From JBBATK01 sp044228285 (GTDB lineage Bacteria > Bacteroidota > Ignavibacteria > Kapaibacteriales > NICIL-2): a stretch of 64,000 nucleotides of DNA. The position numbers and the translations under genes are program-made. Of this stretch, positions 7,642 to 17,571 are shown in pieces; the first letter of the stretch is position 1; every line of letters starts with the position of its first letter. Location of the stretch: the NCBI GenBank assembly GCA_044228285.1, contig JBGAVD010000007.1, forward strand, positions 1 to 64,000, read 5' to 3'. The notes under the pieces are model-generated. The model was given only the letters and a program-made list of their open reading frames with translations. It searched no databases and was not told the DNA's origin.

Positions 7642-8877
7642 ATGGCAGTCCCCAAGAAATTTCAGAACAGTTACCGTCAGGCTACCTATGAAGGGCATAC
7701 CTATAAGATTGGCGATCTGGTTCGCTCTCTTGGCTCATCTGGCTACATCCAGAAGGTATGTAGCACAGGCGCATGGGTCTTGTTCAAAGGTTACGAAGCT
7801 GAAGTGGATTGGGATCACATCTCTCGTCATGTGCCTAAAGAGAAACGTGCTCAGCCGGAGCATGTTCGCGAGAGCGCGAAACACTCCGCCTCTAGCCGAG
7901 GCGGAGTTGTTAAATCAAGCAGTGAACCACACTGTCTTGAGCTTCTGGCCAAAGAGCGCGCTCTAAGCGCATCTCACGAAGCTCGCTCAAGCGAGCTCGA
8001 AGCAGAAGTTGCTCGCCTACGCGCGCAAAACGGCTTACTTGAACTTGAATGCAAAGAAGAGCGTGGCCAGGCTGTATCGGTCAGTCCTGGTGGCAGCCTT
8101 GTTGACACTTCACCAATACACAACTACCTAATCGCAGGGGGAAGCGCCAAGGCAATCGAACGGGCGCTTAAGAACAAGGAGTCGCTAATGGTCATTGCGC
8201 CACGCGATTTGTCGTATGAAGACATCGACTTTGAAGCAGATGTCAAGGTCATTTACCCAGTGAGCCGCTCGATCAAGTGGATTGCAAACGATGCATGGGC
8301 AAGAGGCTACCGCGACGCTGAGTATCTGATCTACCAAGTCGTTCCGTCTAGCTCTACTGTGTTCACTTACAGCATCGACAAGAATCAAACGACAGCGAAA
8401 ATCGCAAGCGCCTCCAAACCTAAATCTGAACCAGTGAGTATCTCGGTGACTGCTGACTGCCGCGTAGAAATTGTGCGGCTTTCAGGCAAAGACACAATTC
8501 GCATCATCTTCAATACCCCACAGGCACCTGCCGCCACAGCTGAGCTCAAGAAGAACGGCTTTCGCTACTACAAAGAGAAAGGTACAGGACTGTCGTACTG
8601 GGGGACTTTCATCACCACACAGAAGCTTGCTTTTGCGAAGAGCTTCTGCGGCCAATCAGGTGAACAGGATGCTGGAACAGAACTACCTACTCAGCCCGAA
8701 GAAACCATGAGCGTTCCAAACATGGACAACTACGAGTATCCCATCCAAACTGCGGTCACTGAAGAAACTAACGAGCCAAGTAGTGACCAAGAAGAGAGTA
8801 CGGATGAAGATCTCGACAAGGCAGAATCGGCGATGAACAGCATCGAGGCATTACTTCGTGAGGCTCTGCGTAAATAA
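7642..8877 (+). CDS. SH3/KOW-like N-terminus, phage protein coupled to the giant helicase
   Basis: The 411-residue protein starts with a small beta-barrel-like region (about 15-62) resembling SH3/KOW folds. A Glu/Ala-rich coiled coil follows at about 100-140. A region at about 260-350 ends with RIIFNTP, then LKKNGFRYYKEKG-LSYWGTF, a pattern seen at the ends of phage antirestriction and helicase-associated proteins. An acidic tail follows. Its stop overlaps the ATG of the 1675-residue methylase-helicase gene (TAATG at 8875-8879), so the two are translationally coupled and likely act together, perhaps as a partner or co-injected protein. Function otherwise unknown. Confidence 0.6.
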   Translation: MAVPKKFQNSYRQATYEGHTYKIGDLVRSLGSSGYIQKVCSTGAWVLFKGYEAEVDWDHISRHVPKEKRAQPEHVRESAKHSASSRGGVVKSSSEPHCLELLAKERALSASHEARSSELEAEVARLRAQNGLLELECKEERGQAVSVSPGGSLVDTSPIHNYLIAGGSAKAIERALKNKESLMVIAPRDLSYEDIDFEADVKVIYPVSRSIKWIANDAWARGYRDAEYLIYQVVPSSSTVFTYSIDKNQTTAKIASASKPKSEPVSISVTADCRVEIVRLSGKDTIRIIFNTPQAPAATAELKKNGFRYYKEKGTGLSYWGTFITTQKLAFAKSFCGQSGEQDAGTELPTQPEETMSVPNMDNYEYPIQTAVTEETNEPSSDQEESTDEDLDKAESAMNSIEALLREALRK

Positions 8878-11800
8878 TGACGACGACTATCAATACCAGC
8901 AACGTTGAAATCGAAAATAGTACAGCTACCACGCGTCGGGGCTTGCTGCGGCGCAAACTCGAGTCTATCATTGAGCTCTATGCAATGTCGCTCTGCCGCC
9001 AGCTGATACGGCCAGAGTTTGAAGCACCTCTAGACGCTGAACTCTCACGTGTTGCGACTCTCCTTGGCATAGGCAGTTTCATTGAAATGAAGGCAGCAAA
9101 ACTCGCAGAATGCAGGCAAGACAGCTCCGACAGTGAACCAGAAATCGAGGAAAGTGATAGTTCAACAGACCTCACGATTGACACAGCTGACAAAGTTGAT
9201 ACAGTTGAGATTGAATCACAGCCAGACCTTACGTCAACTGAGCTCACTAGCGCGGACAGCTCGCCAGTAGCACATCGTCCTGCCGAGAGACTTACCGATA
9301 CTGAATGGACTGCCAAATACGAGCAGTTCTTCTACCAGAAGTACTGCGCGGCGGAAATGCCGCGTGTGGATGCCGAGATCGATAAGCTCGAGGAAGAGAT
9401 CACTGCGGCCAAGAAAACTGGTGTGAGCAAAGAACGTCTAGATGAGATGAACGCGCAGCTCAAAGAAGTTAAAGCTGCAAAACGTCGATTGGAGCAAAAA
9501 AGTACAAGCGCAGAAGTGCTTGAATCCTCGCGTGAGCTCGCCGCATTGGCATTCGACCGGCAAAGCGGTACTCCAAGCCCAGAAATGATCTCTTGGCGCA
9601 TTGAAAAGCTTGAGCGCGAGAGCTTTGATGTTGTAAAGAACCTTGATTACTTCCCCACTCCGCCAGATGTGGCTGGCATGCTAAGTGACGCCAGTTACAT
9701 CTGGCCAGGCATGTCTGTACTTGAACCCAGCGCAGGCAAAGGAAATATAGCCGATGTGATCCGTTCACGTTTTGGAGATACCGTTACTATCGATTGCGTT
9801 GAGTACAGCGCGCACAATGCAGAGATATTGCGCCTTAAAGGCTATAATGTAACGCAAGGTGACTTTCTGCAAACTGGCGGCAAGCTCTATGACCGCATTG
9901 TGATGAACCCGCCCTACATGCGCGGCGTGGATTGGGCGCACATTCGTCATGCCTATTACAATTGCCTTAAACCTGACGGACTGCTCGTCGCGCTTATCCC
10001 TGCTGGATCGGTCACTGGCTCAGGACGTGAAGCCTTGGCAAACGAAGAGTTTATCTTAGAGCGCGATGGCTCAATCACAGTCATAGAAGCCACCGACTAT
10101 AACCGTCAAATGGAGCAGCAAAAGCTCACCATCAATATTGCGCTTATAACGATCCCTGGACGAGTGGAGCAGAAAATCACGCGCACCAAGCGCGCCAAGA
10201 CATCTGATTCAGGCTACCAGGAACTACCTGATGCTGGAGAAGTCCGTTTGCCTCGGCGTCCAACGACAAACGTTGATGCTGGCTTTGTCAAACCTGAAAT
10301 CGTGACCGCTCAAGCGCATCTTGTGCCGCAGGAATCAAGCATCCCTAAGCGCGCACCAGAACCACTGGCCAGCATGCTGCTTCCCCACCAAAGCTTTGGA
10401 GTGAACTTGGCAATCAATGCCCTGGAGTCTCGTGGAGGCTTCTTACTTGCCGACGGAACGGGAGCAGGCAAAACCATTCAGATGCTCACCACTGCAACGC
10501 ACTTCTGGCGCAAGGACGGTAAACCTGTCGTGATCTTTACCATTGACGACCGCGTGATAAAGACTAGCTTCATGGAAGATGCCATCAAGATCGGTATGAG
10601 CGCGCCAGAGTACAAGCAGGCCAGCAAAATGTCAGCAACGGAGCGTCCTGAGCGCCCTGCCAAATATTCGGGTTTGTACGACAAACTACCCCAAAGCCAA
10701 GTTTTGAATACTCTTGACCTTCCGCAGGTCGTTATGGGAGATGCAAAGGGTTTCAAGCTCAAGCCTGGCATCAACATGTTCACCTACACCGCACTCTCAC
10801 TGTTCAAGGGTTCAGAGGAAGCCGAGAAAGCCTACAACGTTGCCAAAGGGCACCGCAAGTTCAATGAGACCTTCTGGGCACGCATTGCAGCACTCGGCCG
10901 TGATGCAATGAAAAAGAAGGAAGGCCGCGAAGCATTCTTGGAGCGAATCGGTATGGAAGCGCCTGACACCGAGACAGCGCGCCAGATGTGGTACGACCGA
11001 GTGTCAAAAGCCAAGTACGAGGATAGCTTCGAACTGCAGCGCGAGTATGCTGAGCTGGTGAGGTATGATGGCGCAACGCCGAAAATTGAAAATACCTTTG
11101 TGAACTTCATCAAAGCCGAGGATGCTCGCAATGAGTCAATCAAGAACACAATTCGCGAAGTCATCGACGAGACGAGTCTAGTGATCTTTGACGAAGCGCA
11201 CAAGATCAAGAACCTAGCTGACCAGGAAGAGAAAGGTGTTGGACGAGCTTACTACGCCTCTTTTATCACACGCAACACCAAGCGTGTACTCTTTGCAACA
11301 GCAACGCCCTGCGACCGACCTTATGACATGCTCTATTTGCAGCGCGCGGGTCTCTTCAAAGACGAGCTGCAGTTTCGTAACATCATGCGCATGGTCGGGA
11401 TCTACTATGACGCTGAAAAACGCAATGAACGTGGCGAGCTCGTGCGGCGGGGTCGCTGGAAAATTGACCGCTCCGACAAACAACGAGACTTTGCCAATAT
11501 CAATGTCTCCAACCTCTTCAGCTTTATCACGCGTGAAGGCTGCATGATACGCCGAGAAATTCAGTATACGAATCTCGATGTGAACATGGTGACAGTTACC
11601 GTGCCTGATTCTGTCAAGCAAGAACTGGCCGCTATCACGCAAGAGTGCACCTCACTTGACGACAAAGGACGTAGCAAGGTAGACAAGCTAAAAGAACTGT
11701 TGCGCCACACGGAGGCAATGGAAGGATACAAGCTTGACGCCACCGTTGAGCTAACTCGCAAGGAACTTGAAGAAGGTCGAAATGTCGTAATCTTCACTTC

Positions 11801-13904
11801 ATTCGTGGATGAAGAAGAACGCGAAGACGGTGAGGATAAACTCGGGAGTGTGCGAATACTCAAGAACCGCCTAGCAAAGCTCTATGGTGAAAAAGCTGTA
11901 GGTGTCCTAGTAAGCGCACAAGGACCATACGAGTCCTTCCGCAGATTGGAAAACGTCGCTCAGTTTCAATCTGGTGAGCGCCGCGTACTTATCGGCACAA
12001 TCACTAGCGGAGGTACAGGTGTCAATCTTGACGATCAGATCGGAAACGCGCCAAGAACGATTATCATCATCACAGCTCCGCTTACCTTCATCAACGTCAT
12101 GCAAGGTATTGGCCGCGTTGTGCGTGCTAACACCAAGAGCCGCAGCCGCGTGAACTTCCTCTTTGCCGAGACAGATAACCCAGAACCCGAGAAACGAAAC
12201 ATAACCATCGAGCGCTGGCTCAAGAACATCCTGGCTACAAAGTTTAAGACACTCAGAGCTGCTGTCAAAGGTGAGATCGACATTCTGGATCCAGATGCAC
12301 TAGCGCGTTTAGAGCAAACAGGCTCTAGCGGCCTCGTCAGCGCCATTGAGGAAACAGGCAACTCTCAAAAGAGAGAGCACTCGTGGTACACCAAAAGCGC
12401 TAAGAAACTTGAAGGCTGGACACTACCCAATCAGGTTCCACTACGCATCGAGCGCACGGCTGATAGATTTGAGCATTTCGTGTTTATCTCAGGAAAGAAC
12501 AGAGAAGAAATCGAGTCCTGGGCTAAGGCAAACAAGAGCTTCATTGAGAATTGGAATCTCGAGCGCAACATTAGCGGGAACTACCAACGATACAATGGGT
12601 TCCACTATGGCGCAAAGTTCCGCTCGGGCGGGTCAAAAGACCTCAAAGAGAGCTATGATCTGTGGAACGCGCTTTTGAACCTACTCCAGCCAGAGGACGC
12701 TCGATGGATGCAGCAAGAAGACACAGCATTTAATGTAGGCGAAGCGGTCAGAGCCACTACCAACATCATCTACGCCAACGCAGCTCCAGGCGCTCGAGGA
12801 ACTGTTCAGGCCGTTGTGCCGCTACTCAAAGGAAACGCAGGTGGGCAGGAGATCTATACCTATCAATACGATGTATTGTTTGAGAATGGCTACAAAGCGG
12901 TTAGCCTCGACCGGTGGCAGCTTCAAGCTGACACCTATGATGCAAGACCAATCTCGAAATACTCGAAGGGTGACGTCTTTAGCTCAAATCGAATTCTGCT
13001 CAGCATTGTTGAAGTGGATGTGACCAGTGCTGCGACAACTTATCTGATTGAAATGGCTTACACTGGGTCATACTCTCATATAGCGCCAGAGTACCACAAC
13101 GTTGAAGAGTCGAAGTTAGAAAAACTATTGGCGGAGCGGGGATATGTTCCTTACAGTGATCCTCGCCTGAGTGACAACTTGGAGCCTGCAGAAGTTACCG
13201 AGTCTGCGGACGCACAAGTCGAGCAGGACGAAGAATGGGAAGAGTCGGAGCAAACTGAGCCGCAAATTCCGCTCTATTCTATTGCGGAGGCAGCTAAGGT
13301 CAAAGCAAAGTGCTTGAAGCTCACGAAGACTAAAGCACTGTTTAAGAACCTGTGTCAGCGATTCAACATGCTCATTTGGGGTCTGCCAGGGCAAGGTAAG
13401 AGCTCGTTCTTACTTCTCTTTGCACATGACTTATCGCAGAATGGCAAGGTACTGCTAATCCTACGTGAGGAACGTATTGCATCAGGTCGAATCGGTGCCA
13501 GAGCCAAAAGGCTAGGGATACCGGCCAATAGTGGTATTGTCCTGAGTGACACGATGTCTCTACAACATCTAAGAGGCTACCTAGAAATACATCAAGACGT
13601 GCAGTTTGTGGGTATAGATTCGCTACAGCGTTGGGACAATGTGAGCGAGGCAGACGTTGAGCAGCTCATTGACGACTACGCTAAAGTTTCGTTTATCTTT
13701 GTCGCGCAGTCGAACAAAGCTGGTAAAGAATATCGAGGATTCTCAAAGCTTGCCAACACGGTCGACACCGTTCTCAATGTTTCAGATGGCGCAGTTGCTG
13801 CATCAAAGCATCGCGACGGAATAACTGGAGCAACTTTCAAACTCAACTCAAAGACGAACCTTTCTGCAGCAAGTATTGCCATCAAACAACAAGACACACT
13901 CTAA
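8877..13904 (+). CDS. Giant N6-DNA methyltransferase + SNF2-type helicase + RecA-like ATPase fusion (DarB-like)
   Basis: The 1675-residue protein has three enzyme modules. After an acidic, coiled-coil N-terminus (1 to about 240), an N6-adenine methyltransferase shows motif I LEPSAGKGN at about 281 and motif IV NPPY at about 344. An SF2/SNF2 helicase follows: Walker A GTGAGKT at about 527, DEAH at about 771, ATATPCDRP near 805 and GIGRVVRAN near 1075. Past a long linker, a third NTPase resembles RecA/DnaB-type domains, with GLPGQGKSS at about 1500 and a Walker B-like VGIDS near 1578. Methylase-helicase fusions such as P1 DarB protect phage DNA from restriction and are packaged and injected. 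Here the added C-terminal ATPase is unusual. Position after lysis and fibre genes fits a virion-delivered antirestriction protein. The modules are seen directly; the function is inferred. Confidence 0.85.
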   Translation: MTTTINTSNVEIENSTATTRRGLLRRKLESIIELYAMSLCRQLIRPEFEAPLDAELSRVATLLGIGSFIEMKAAKLAECRQDSSDSEPEIEESDSSTDLTIDTADKVDTVEIESQPDLTSTELTSADSSPVAHRPAERLTDTEWTAKYEQFFYQKYCAAEMPRVDAEIDKLEEEITAAKKTGVSKERLDEMNAQLKEVKAAKRRLEQKSTSAEVLESSRELAALAFDRQSGTPSPEMISWRIEKLERESFDVVKNLDYFPTPPDVAGMLSDASYIWPGMSVLEPSAGKGNIADVIRSRFGDTVTIDCVEYSAHNAEILRLKGYNVTQGDFLQTGGKLYDRIVMNPPYMRGVDWAHIRHAYYNCLKPDGLLVALIPAGSVTGSGREALANEEFILERDGSITVIEATDYNRQMEQQKLTINIALITIPGRVEQKITRTKRAKTSDSGYQELPDAGEVRLPRRPTTNVDAGFVKPEIVTAQAHLVPQESSIPKRAPEPLASMLLPHQSFGVNLAINALESRGGFLLADGTGAGKTIQMLTTATHFWRKDGKPVVIFTIDDRVIKTSFMEDAIKIGMSAPEYKQASKMSATERPERPAKYSGLYDKLPQSQVLNTLDLPQVVMGDAKGFKLKPGINMFTYTALSLFKGSEEAEKAYNVAKGHRKFNETFWARIAALGRDAMKKKEGREAFLERIGMEAPDTETARQMWYDRVSKAKYEDSFELQREYAELVRYDGATPKIENTFVNFIKAEDARNESIKNTIREVIDETSLVIFDEAHKIKNLADQEEKGVGRAYYASFITRNTKRVLFATATPCDRPYDMLYLQRAGLFKDELQFRNIMRMVGIYYDAEKRNERGELVRRGRWKIDRSDKQRDFANINVSNLFSFITREGCMIRREIQYTNLDVNMVTVTVPDSVKQELAAITQECTSLDDKGRSKVDKLKELLRHTEAMEGYKLDATVELTRKELEEGRNVVIFTSFVDEEEREDGEDKLGSVRILKNRLAKLYGEKAVGVLVSAQGPYESFRRLENVAQFQSGERRVLIGTITSGGTGVNLDDQIGNAPRTIIIITAPLTFINVMQGIGRVVRANTKSRSRVNFLFAETDNPEPEKRNITIERWLKNILATKFKTLRAAVKGEIDILDPDALARLEQTGSSGLVSAIEETGNSQKREHSWYTKSAKKLEGWTLPNQVPLRIERTADRFEHFVFISGKNREEIESWAKANKSFIENWNLERNISGNYQRYNGFHYGAKFRSGGSKDLKESYDLWNALLNLLQPEDARWMQQEDTAFNVGEAVRATTNIIYANAAPGARGTVQAVVPLLKGNAGGQEIYTYQYDVLFENGYKAVSLDRWQLQADTYDARPISKYSKGDVFSSNRILLSIVEVDVTSAATTYLIEMAYTGSYSHIAPEYHNVEESKLEKLLAERGYVPYSDPRLSDNLEPAEVTESADAQVEQDEEWEESEQTEPQIPLYSIAEAAKVKAKCLKLTKTKALFKNLCQRFNMLIWGLPGQGKSSFLLLFAHDLSQNGKVLLILREERIASGRIGARAKRLGIPANSGIVLSDTMSLQHLRGYLEIHQDVQFVGIDSLQRWDNVSEADVEQLIDDYAKVSFIFVAQSNKAGKEYRGFSKLANTVDTVLNVSDGAVAASKHRDGITGATFKLNSKTNLSAASIAIKQQDTL

Positions 13905-14720
13905 TCGCGCAAGGCAATAGGCGCCCCTTCTTCGCCGACTCAAATATTCTTATCAACAACAGACGACACTACAGAAAGCAAAAGCAAATGCACGCGAATA
14001 TTAAGAACAAATCATGGATTCTACCTCGAGTGGAATCCTGATTAACACCCTTTCATGTCGTAACTCGTGCCCTTCACGTCGCAACTATTTGACGACAACA
14101 AAACGGCACTATAGGCCTCCAACACCACACATGTTTCGAACGCAGTAAACCCCACTTTGCAACCATGAGAATCTATAAAAGCCTATACTGCTTTCTATAA
14201 CTTGAACCTGGTATACACCGCTTTCGCATCCGAGAGAATCACATACGTGAACTGCAGTAGTACTCCTAACCTCACCTGAGCTTTGGTGTGGCGCAACCAT
14301 GAGCGCTCGATCAATCAAAGTGAGTTTCTAAAAGTCGTTCTCGCACATCCGTCTTACAATCAAAGTCCGTGGCGAGTTTGTGGTTGTGCTGCACTCTGGT
14401 GGAAGCGCCGCTTCGTCTAACTCACTCTCGTCTGACTACGGTATCACTTTTTTGAGGATGTTTCGAACATTTACGACCGGCGTGAGTGCGTCAAGTGCAC
14501 CGGCGTCAACGGTATATTAGCTTAACCACCTGTCCGCAATTTGGTTGGAACTTCAGTCTTTCGACTTCTGAATCACTTAACGACAGCTGTTACTGCATAG
14601 CAACTATAGTGAGGTAATGTCAAACTGCATAAATTTTAGAAGTACTGTTGTCGTTTTCGATAACTTCTCTCCTAATTATTGACAACTTGTTTGGATACTC
14701 TCCAGTTTCGTAAACACCTT
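13905..14720. other. Intergenic gap between phage-like arm and secreted-protein block
   Basis: About 0.8 kb with no supportable gene. An imperfect hairpin (GGATTC/GAATCC arms, 14016-14038) lies about 110 nt after the methylase-helicase stop but lacks a T-run, so it is a weak terminator candidate. The rest holds only short open frames on both strands, stop-rich and without ribosome sites. No copy of the tRNA-Thr 3' end was seen here by eye, so the gap does not reveal an attachment site. Confidence 0.5.
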
Positions 14721-17375
14721 CTATCTTATTACAGTCAACATTGTACATCTAGCGATGACTTCCTTACTCTCATGTGTCAATAATGATACAACCATGTATA
14801 CGCCAGCGCTAATCCTAGAAACATCAACGACACCATTATAAACTTCGGGGCTAGATTCAGAATACACAAGCTCACCCATACTATTATATATTAGCAACTC
14901 GTTGGTTGCGCCTTCACACTCTTGCTTCGGTTGAGATATCATGACATTAAGTGTGCAAGGGTTAGGAAACAAGGTCAAATCTGACATCTTCAACTCAGCA
15001 CCACTATTAGAAACTGAGGAAATGCTTGAAGTACTCGGTGTCCAAATAGTTACAATATTGTTTGTATCAACAACTACCATACTGCGAGATCTCCCTTGCC
15101 AATCATAATAGGAGACAGGCATTGTTTCGCTACCAATATGGTACAAGGATGTTTTTACAACTCCATTTCTACATGACGACAGCAATTTGTTGTCCAGAAT
15201 ACCAAAGATCGAAGTAGTTGACCCACTATCATGACCTGTCAAGACATAACTTCTATGATCACTTGCATACAATACTACCCCTTCTTCGTTAGTTACTTTT
15301 GACTCTCCGGTCAATAGGTTGTACACAAGTTTTCCGTTCTCAATCGTCGAAACAAGACTTGAGTCTCGTGCAATTATCCCAGCATAGCGCCAAGGGGTTT
15401 TATAGTTATACGGCGGCATCACAACATTTGCACCCGTCGTCACCTGTCGGTATCCACCCTCTACAAACAGAATAGAATCGCTTTCTGATACTCTAAGAAC
15501 ACTCTGAGGATCGCCACCTGCGGTGGCAGTCCATAGTATCTTACTGTACTCGACACTAAATATGCCACATTCCTCGCCAACAGTGCTAAATGCGACAGTT
15601 CTGCCAGAAGGACTAAACAAAGCGCTCTTCGGAGTATCGGATAGGTTAACATTGTTTATCAACTTGCCACTATGCGAGCTGTAAAGCCGCAGAATATGTC
15701 CCGTATCACCAGTTACTATAGTCGTCCCATCTGCAGATAAATCAAACAGGTACTGTCCATGAAGCTGCAACGTTGTGCTGTCAACGGTTAGATTGGCGGC
15801 GTCTAGCGCTACGACATCAGCAGAACCGCTTTTCCCATACATATTGAAAATAAGCTTGTTCTCTGACCAGCTATAATACAGTCTAGACATAAATGGCACA
15901 ACAACCGATACGTCGCGCAGTAACTTGCCAGACCCTGCATCATAAATAGACAAACTTTGTTTCTCATACTCACTGCCGCAAAGAGCTACCTTTCTTCCAC
16001 TGTCGATTGACATGGCCCACCTTATACTATGACGATATACATTGGTTGGTAAGGTAGATACTACGAAACTCCCACCAATCTCAAACGTCACCACATATGT
16101 TGAATCAACTATGATCGAAGCGATATTGCCACCTCCGTTAACAGAGGCCTCAGAGTAAGTCACTTGTTTATATTGCGACAGCACGCTGGCAGGACTGCAA
16201 GTCTTAGAAGCATAATTCACCAGACTTACACTTGCGGTATCAGCAATGAATACAACATTTGTATTGTCTACAAAGTAATATTTTTGCTTGTTTGCTAGAC
16301 AATGACTCAAAACACTGTGCAACTGTACTTCATTGCGCAAGTCACATATGTATACACTGTCCTGATTATTCCATAGTATATACCTACTTCCTGGCGATCG
16401 GTGCAACTCCCCATCTACTTTAACAAAAACACGTTCTGCAGTGTTACTAACGTAATTCCAAACTGTTAGCACACTATCCTTGGTGCCTACTGCAACTCTA
16501 TAAGTGTCGCAATATACAGCGGCGAAGACAATGTCTTCTTTGCTAGTGTAGATGTACTCGGCTCTAGTATATGCATCGAACATCCTTATGTCACGGTACT
16601 TTCGATTTTGAAGATCGTACTCATTAATGTTAACCAGTATCCTGTCAACATAGTAATTATTGTATGCTGATGATACTGCAATACTGTCTATAATATTTCC
16701 ACTATAATAATTGTAATATACAAGTCGATTGCTGTCTGCGTTCAACGTACTATAGTTGACAGCAAACACGCTGTCTGACACCTTGATAATACCAAGATAA
16801 TTCGCACGCACATTGTCATACGGACCGTACGATACTCGCTGACCAGTAACAAGATTATACCATCGAAATATACCACTTACTAGATACTGTCCTTGTACAC
16901 TACCTCGCAGAGTATACCTACGAGGTACGACTATTGATGCACGCGTGTCGTGCTTATACAAGTTCTCAATCACTATACGACTTGTATCACTCCCGTATAA
17001 TAACATACCAACGCCGAGCGCACGAACCAGCTCTATATTCACACCATCACGCGGATCATATACTACGACTGAATAATAGCGGTCGATCAATTTACCGTCT
17101 CGCAGCCAGTTTGATACCACAAACCGCCTAGCTGCACGTTTTGACGTATAATAAACAGTTGGACCTAGATGCAACTGTGTAATTGTATCACCATCTTCCG
17201 ATGCAATCGCTCGATAGCAAGAAGGAAACAGTCCATTTGGCTTAGTATTATAAATACGTACAAGTGTATCAAGACCTAGGGCTGTTGCGCTTCCATTAGA
17301 ATTTATAAGAACCAACGCCAATACTACAACAGCTAGATACCTCGCATTATCGTAGCAATTCTTGTGCTCATGCAT
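14721..17375 (-). CDS. Secreted beta-propeller protein with T9SS type A sorting domain
   Basis: An 884-residue protein with an N-terminal signal peptide (hydrophobic core about 13-30). The body has repeated WD40/YVTN-like blade motifs, each with an aliphatic-rich strand followed by a DS-x-x-(L/V)-x-(L/V/I)-W or Y-type turn. The last about 80 residues form a T9SS sorting domain: LFPNPC, then LLIYNSMGELVY, then GVYMV near the end. Such domains send the protein through the outer membrane by the Por machinery for release or surface attachment. It is the last of four leftward secreted-protein genes. Substrate and role unknown. Confidence 0.8.
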   Translation of the reverse strand: MHEHKNCYDNARYLAVVVLALVLINSNGSATALGLDTLVRIYNTKPNGLFPSCYRAIASEDGDTITQLHLGPTVYYTSKRAARRFVVSNWLRDGKLIDRYYSVVVYDPRDGVNIELVRALGVGMLLYGSDTSRIVIENLYKHDTRASIVVPRRYTLRGSVQGQYLVSGIFRWYNLVTGQRVSYGPYDNVRANYLGIIKVSDSVFAVNYSTLNADSNRLVYYNYYSGNIIDSIAVSSAYNNYYVDRILVNINEYDLQNRKYRDIRMFDAYTRAEYIYTSKEDIVFAAVYCDTYRVAVGTKDSVLTVWNYVSNTAERVFVKVDGELHRSPGSRYILWNNQDSVYICDLRNEVQLHSVLSHCLANKQKYYFVDNTNVVFIADTASVSLVNYASKTCSPASVLSQYKQVTYSEASVNGGGNIASIIVDSTYVVTFEIGGSFVVSTLPTNVYRHSIRWAMSIDSGRKVALCGSEYEKQSLSIYDAGSGKLLRDVSVVVPFMSRLYYSWSENKLIFNMYGKSGSADVVALDAANLTVDSTTLQLHGQYLFDLSADGTTIVTGDTGHILRLYSSHSGKLINNVNLSDTPKSALFSPSGRTVAFSTVGEECGIFSVEYSKILWTATAGGDPQSVLRVSESDSILFVEGGYRQVTTGANVVMPPYNYKTPWRYAGIIARDSSLVSTIENGKLVYNLLTGESKVTNEEGVVLYASDHRSYVLTGHDSGSTTSIFGILDNKLLSSCRNGVVKTSLYHIGSETMPVSYYDWQGRSRSMVVVDTNNIVTIWTPSTSSISSVSNSGAELKMSDLTLFPNPCTLNVMISQPKQECEGATNELLIYNSMGELVYSESSPEVYNGVVDVSRISAGVYMVVSLLTHESKEVIARCTMLTVIR

Positions 17376-17571
17376 ATGTATATGCAGATGTACTCTGCGA
17401 TTAATAGTGTCAAGTTTGTAACTTAGCTGAATAAGCGCTTCGCAAGTGCTATGATTAGTCTTGCAGAGATTGGGCCATAACTGATGATTACATAATTAGA
17501 TTAGCCGTTTGCACTCATAAATCACTGAGACTTGCGATCTAACTACTGCACTATGTTGTACCAGTCCAACA

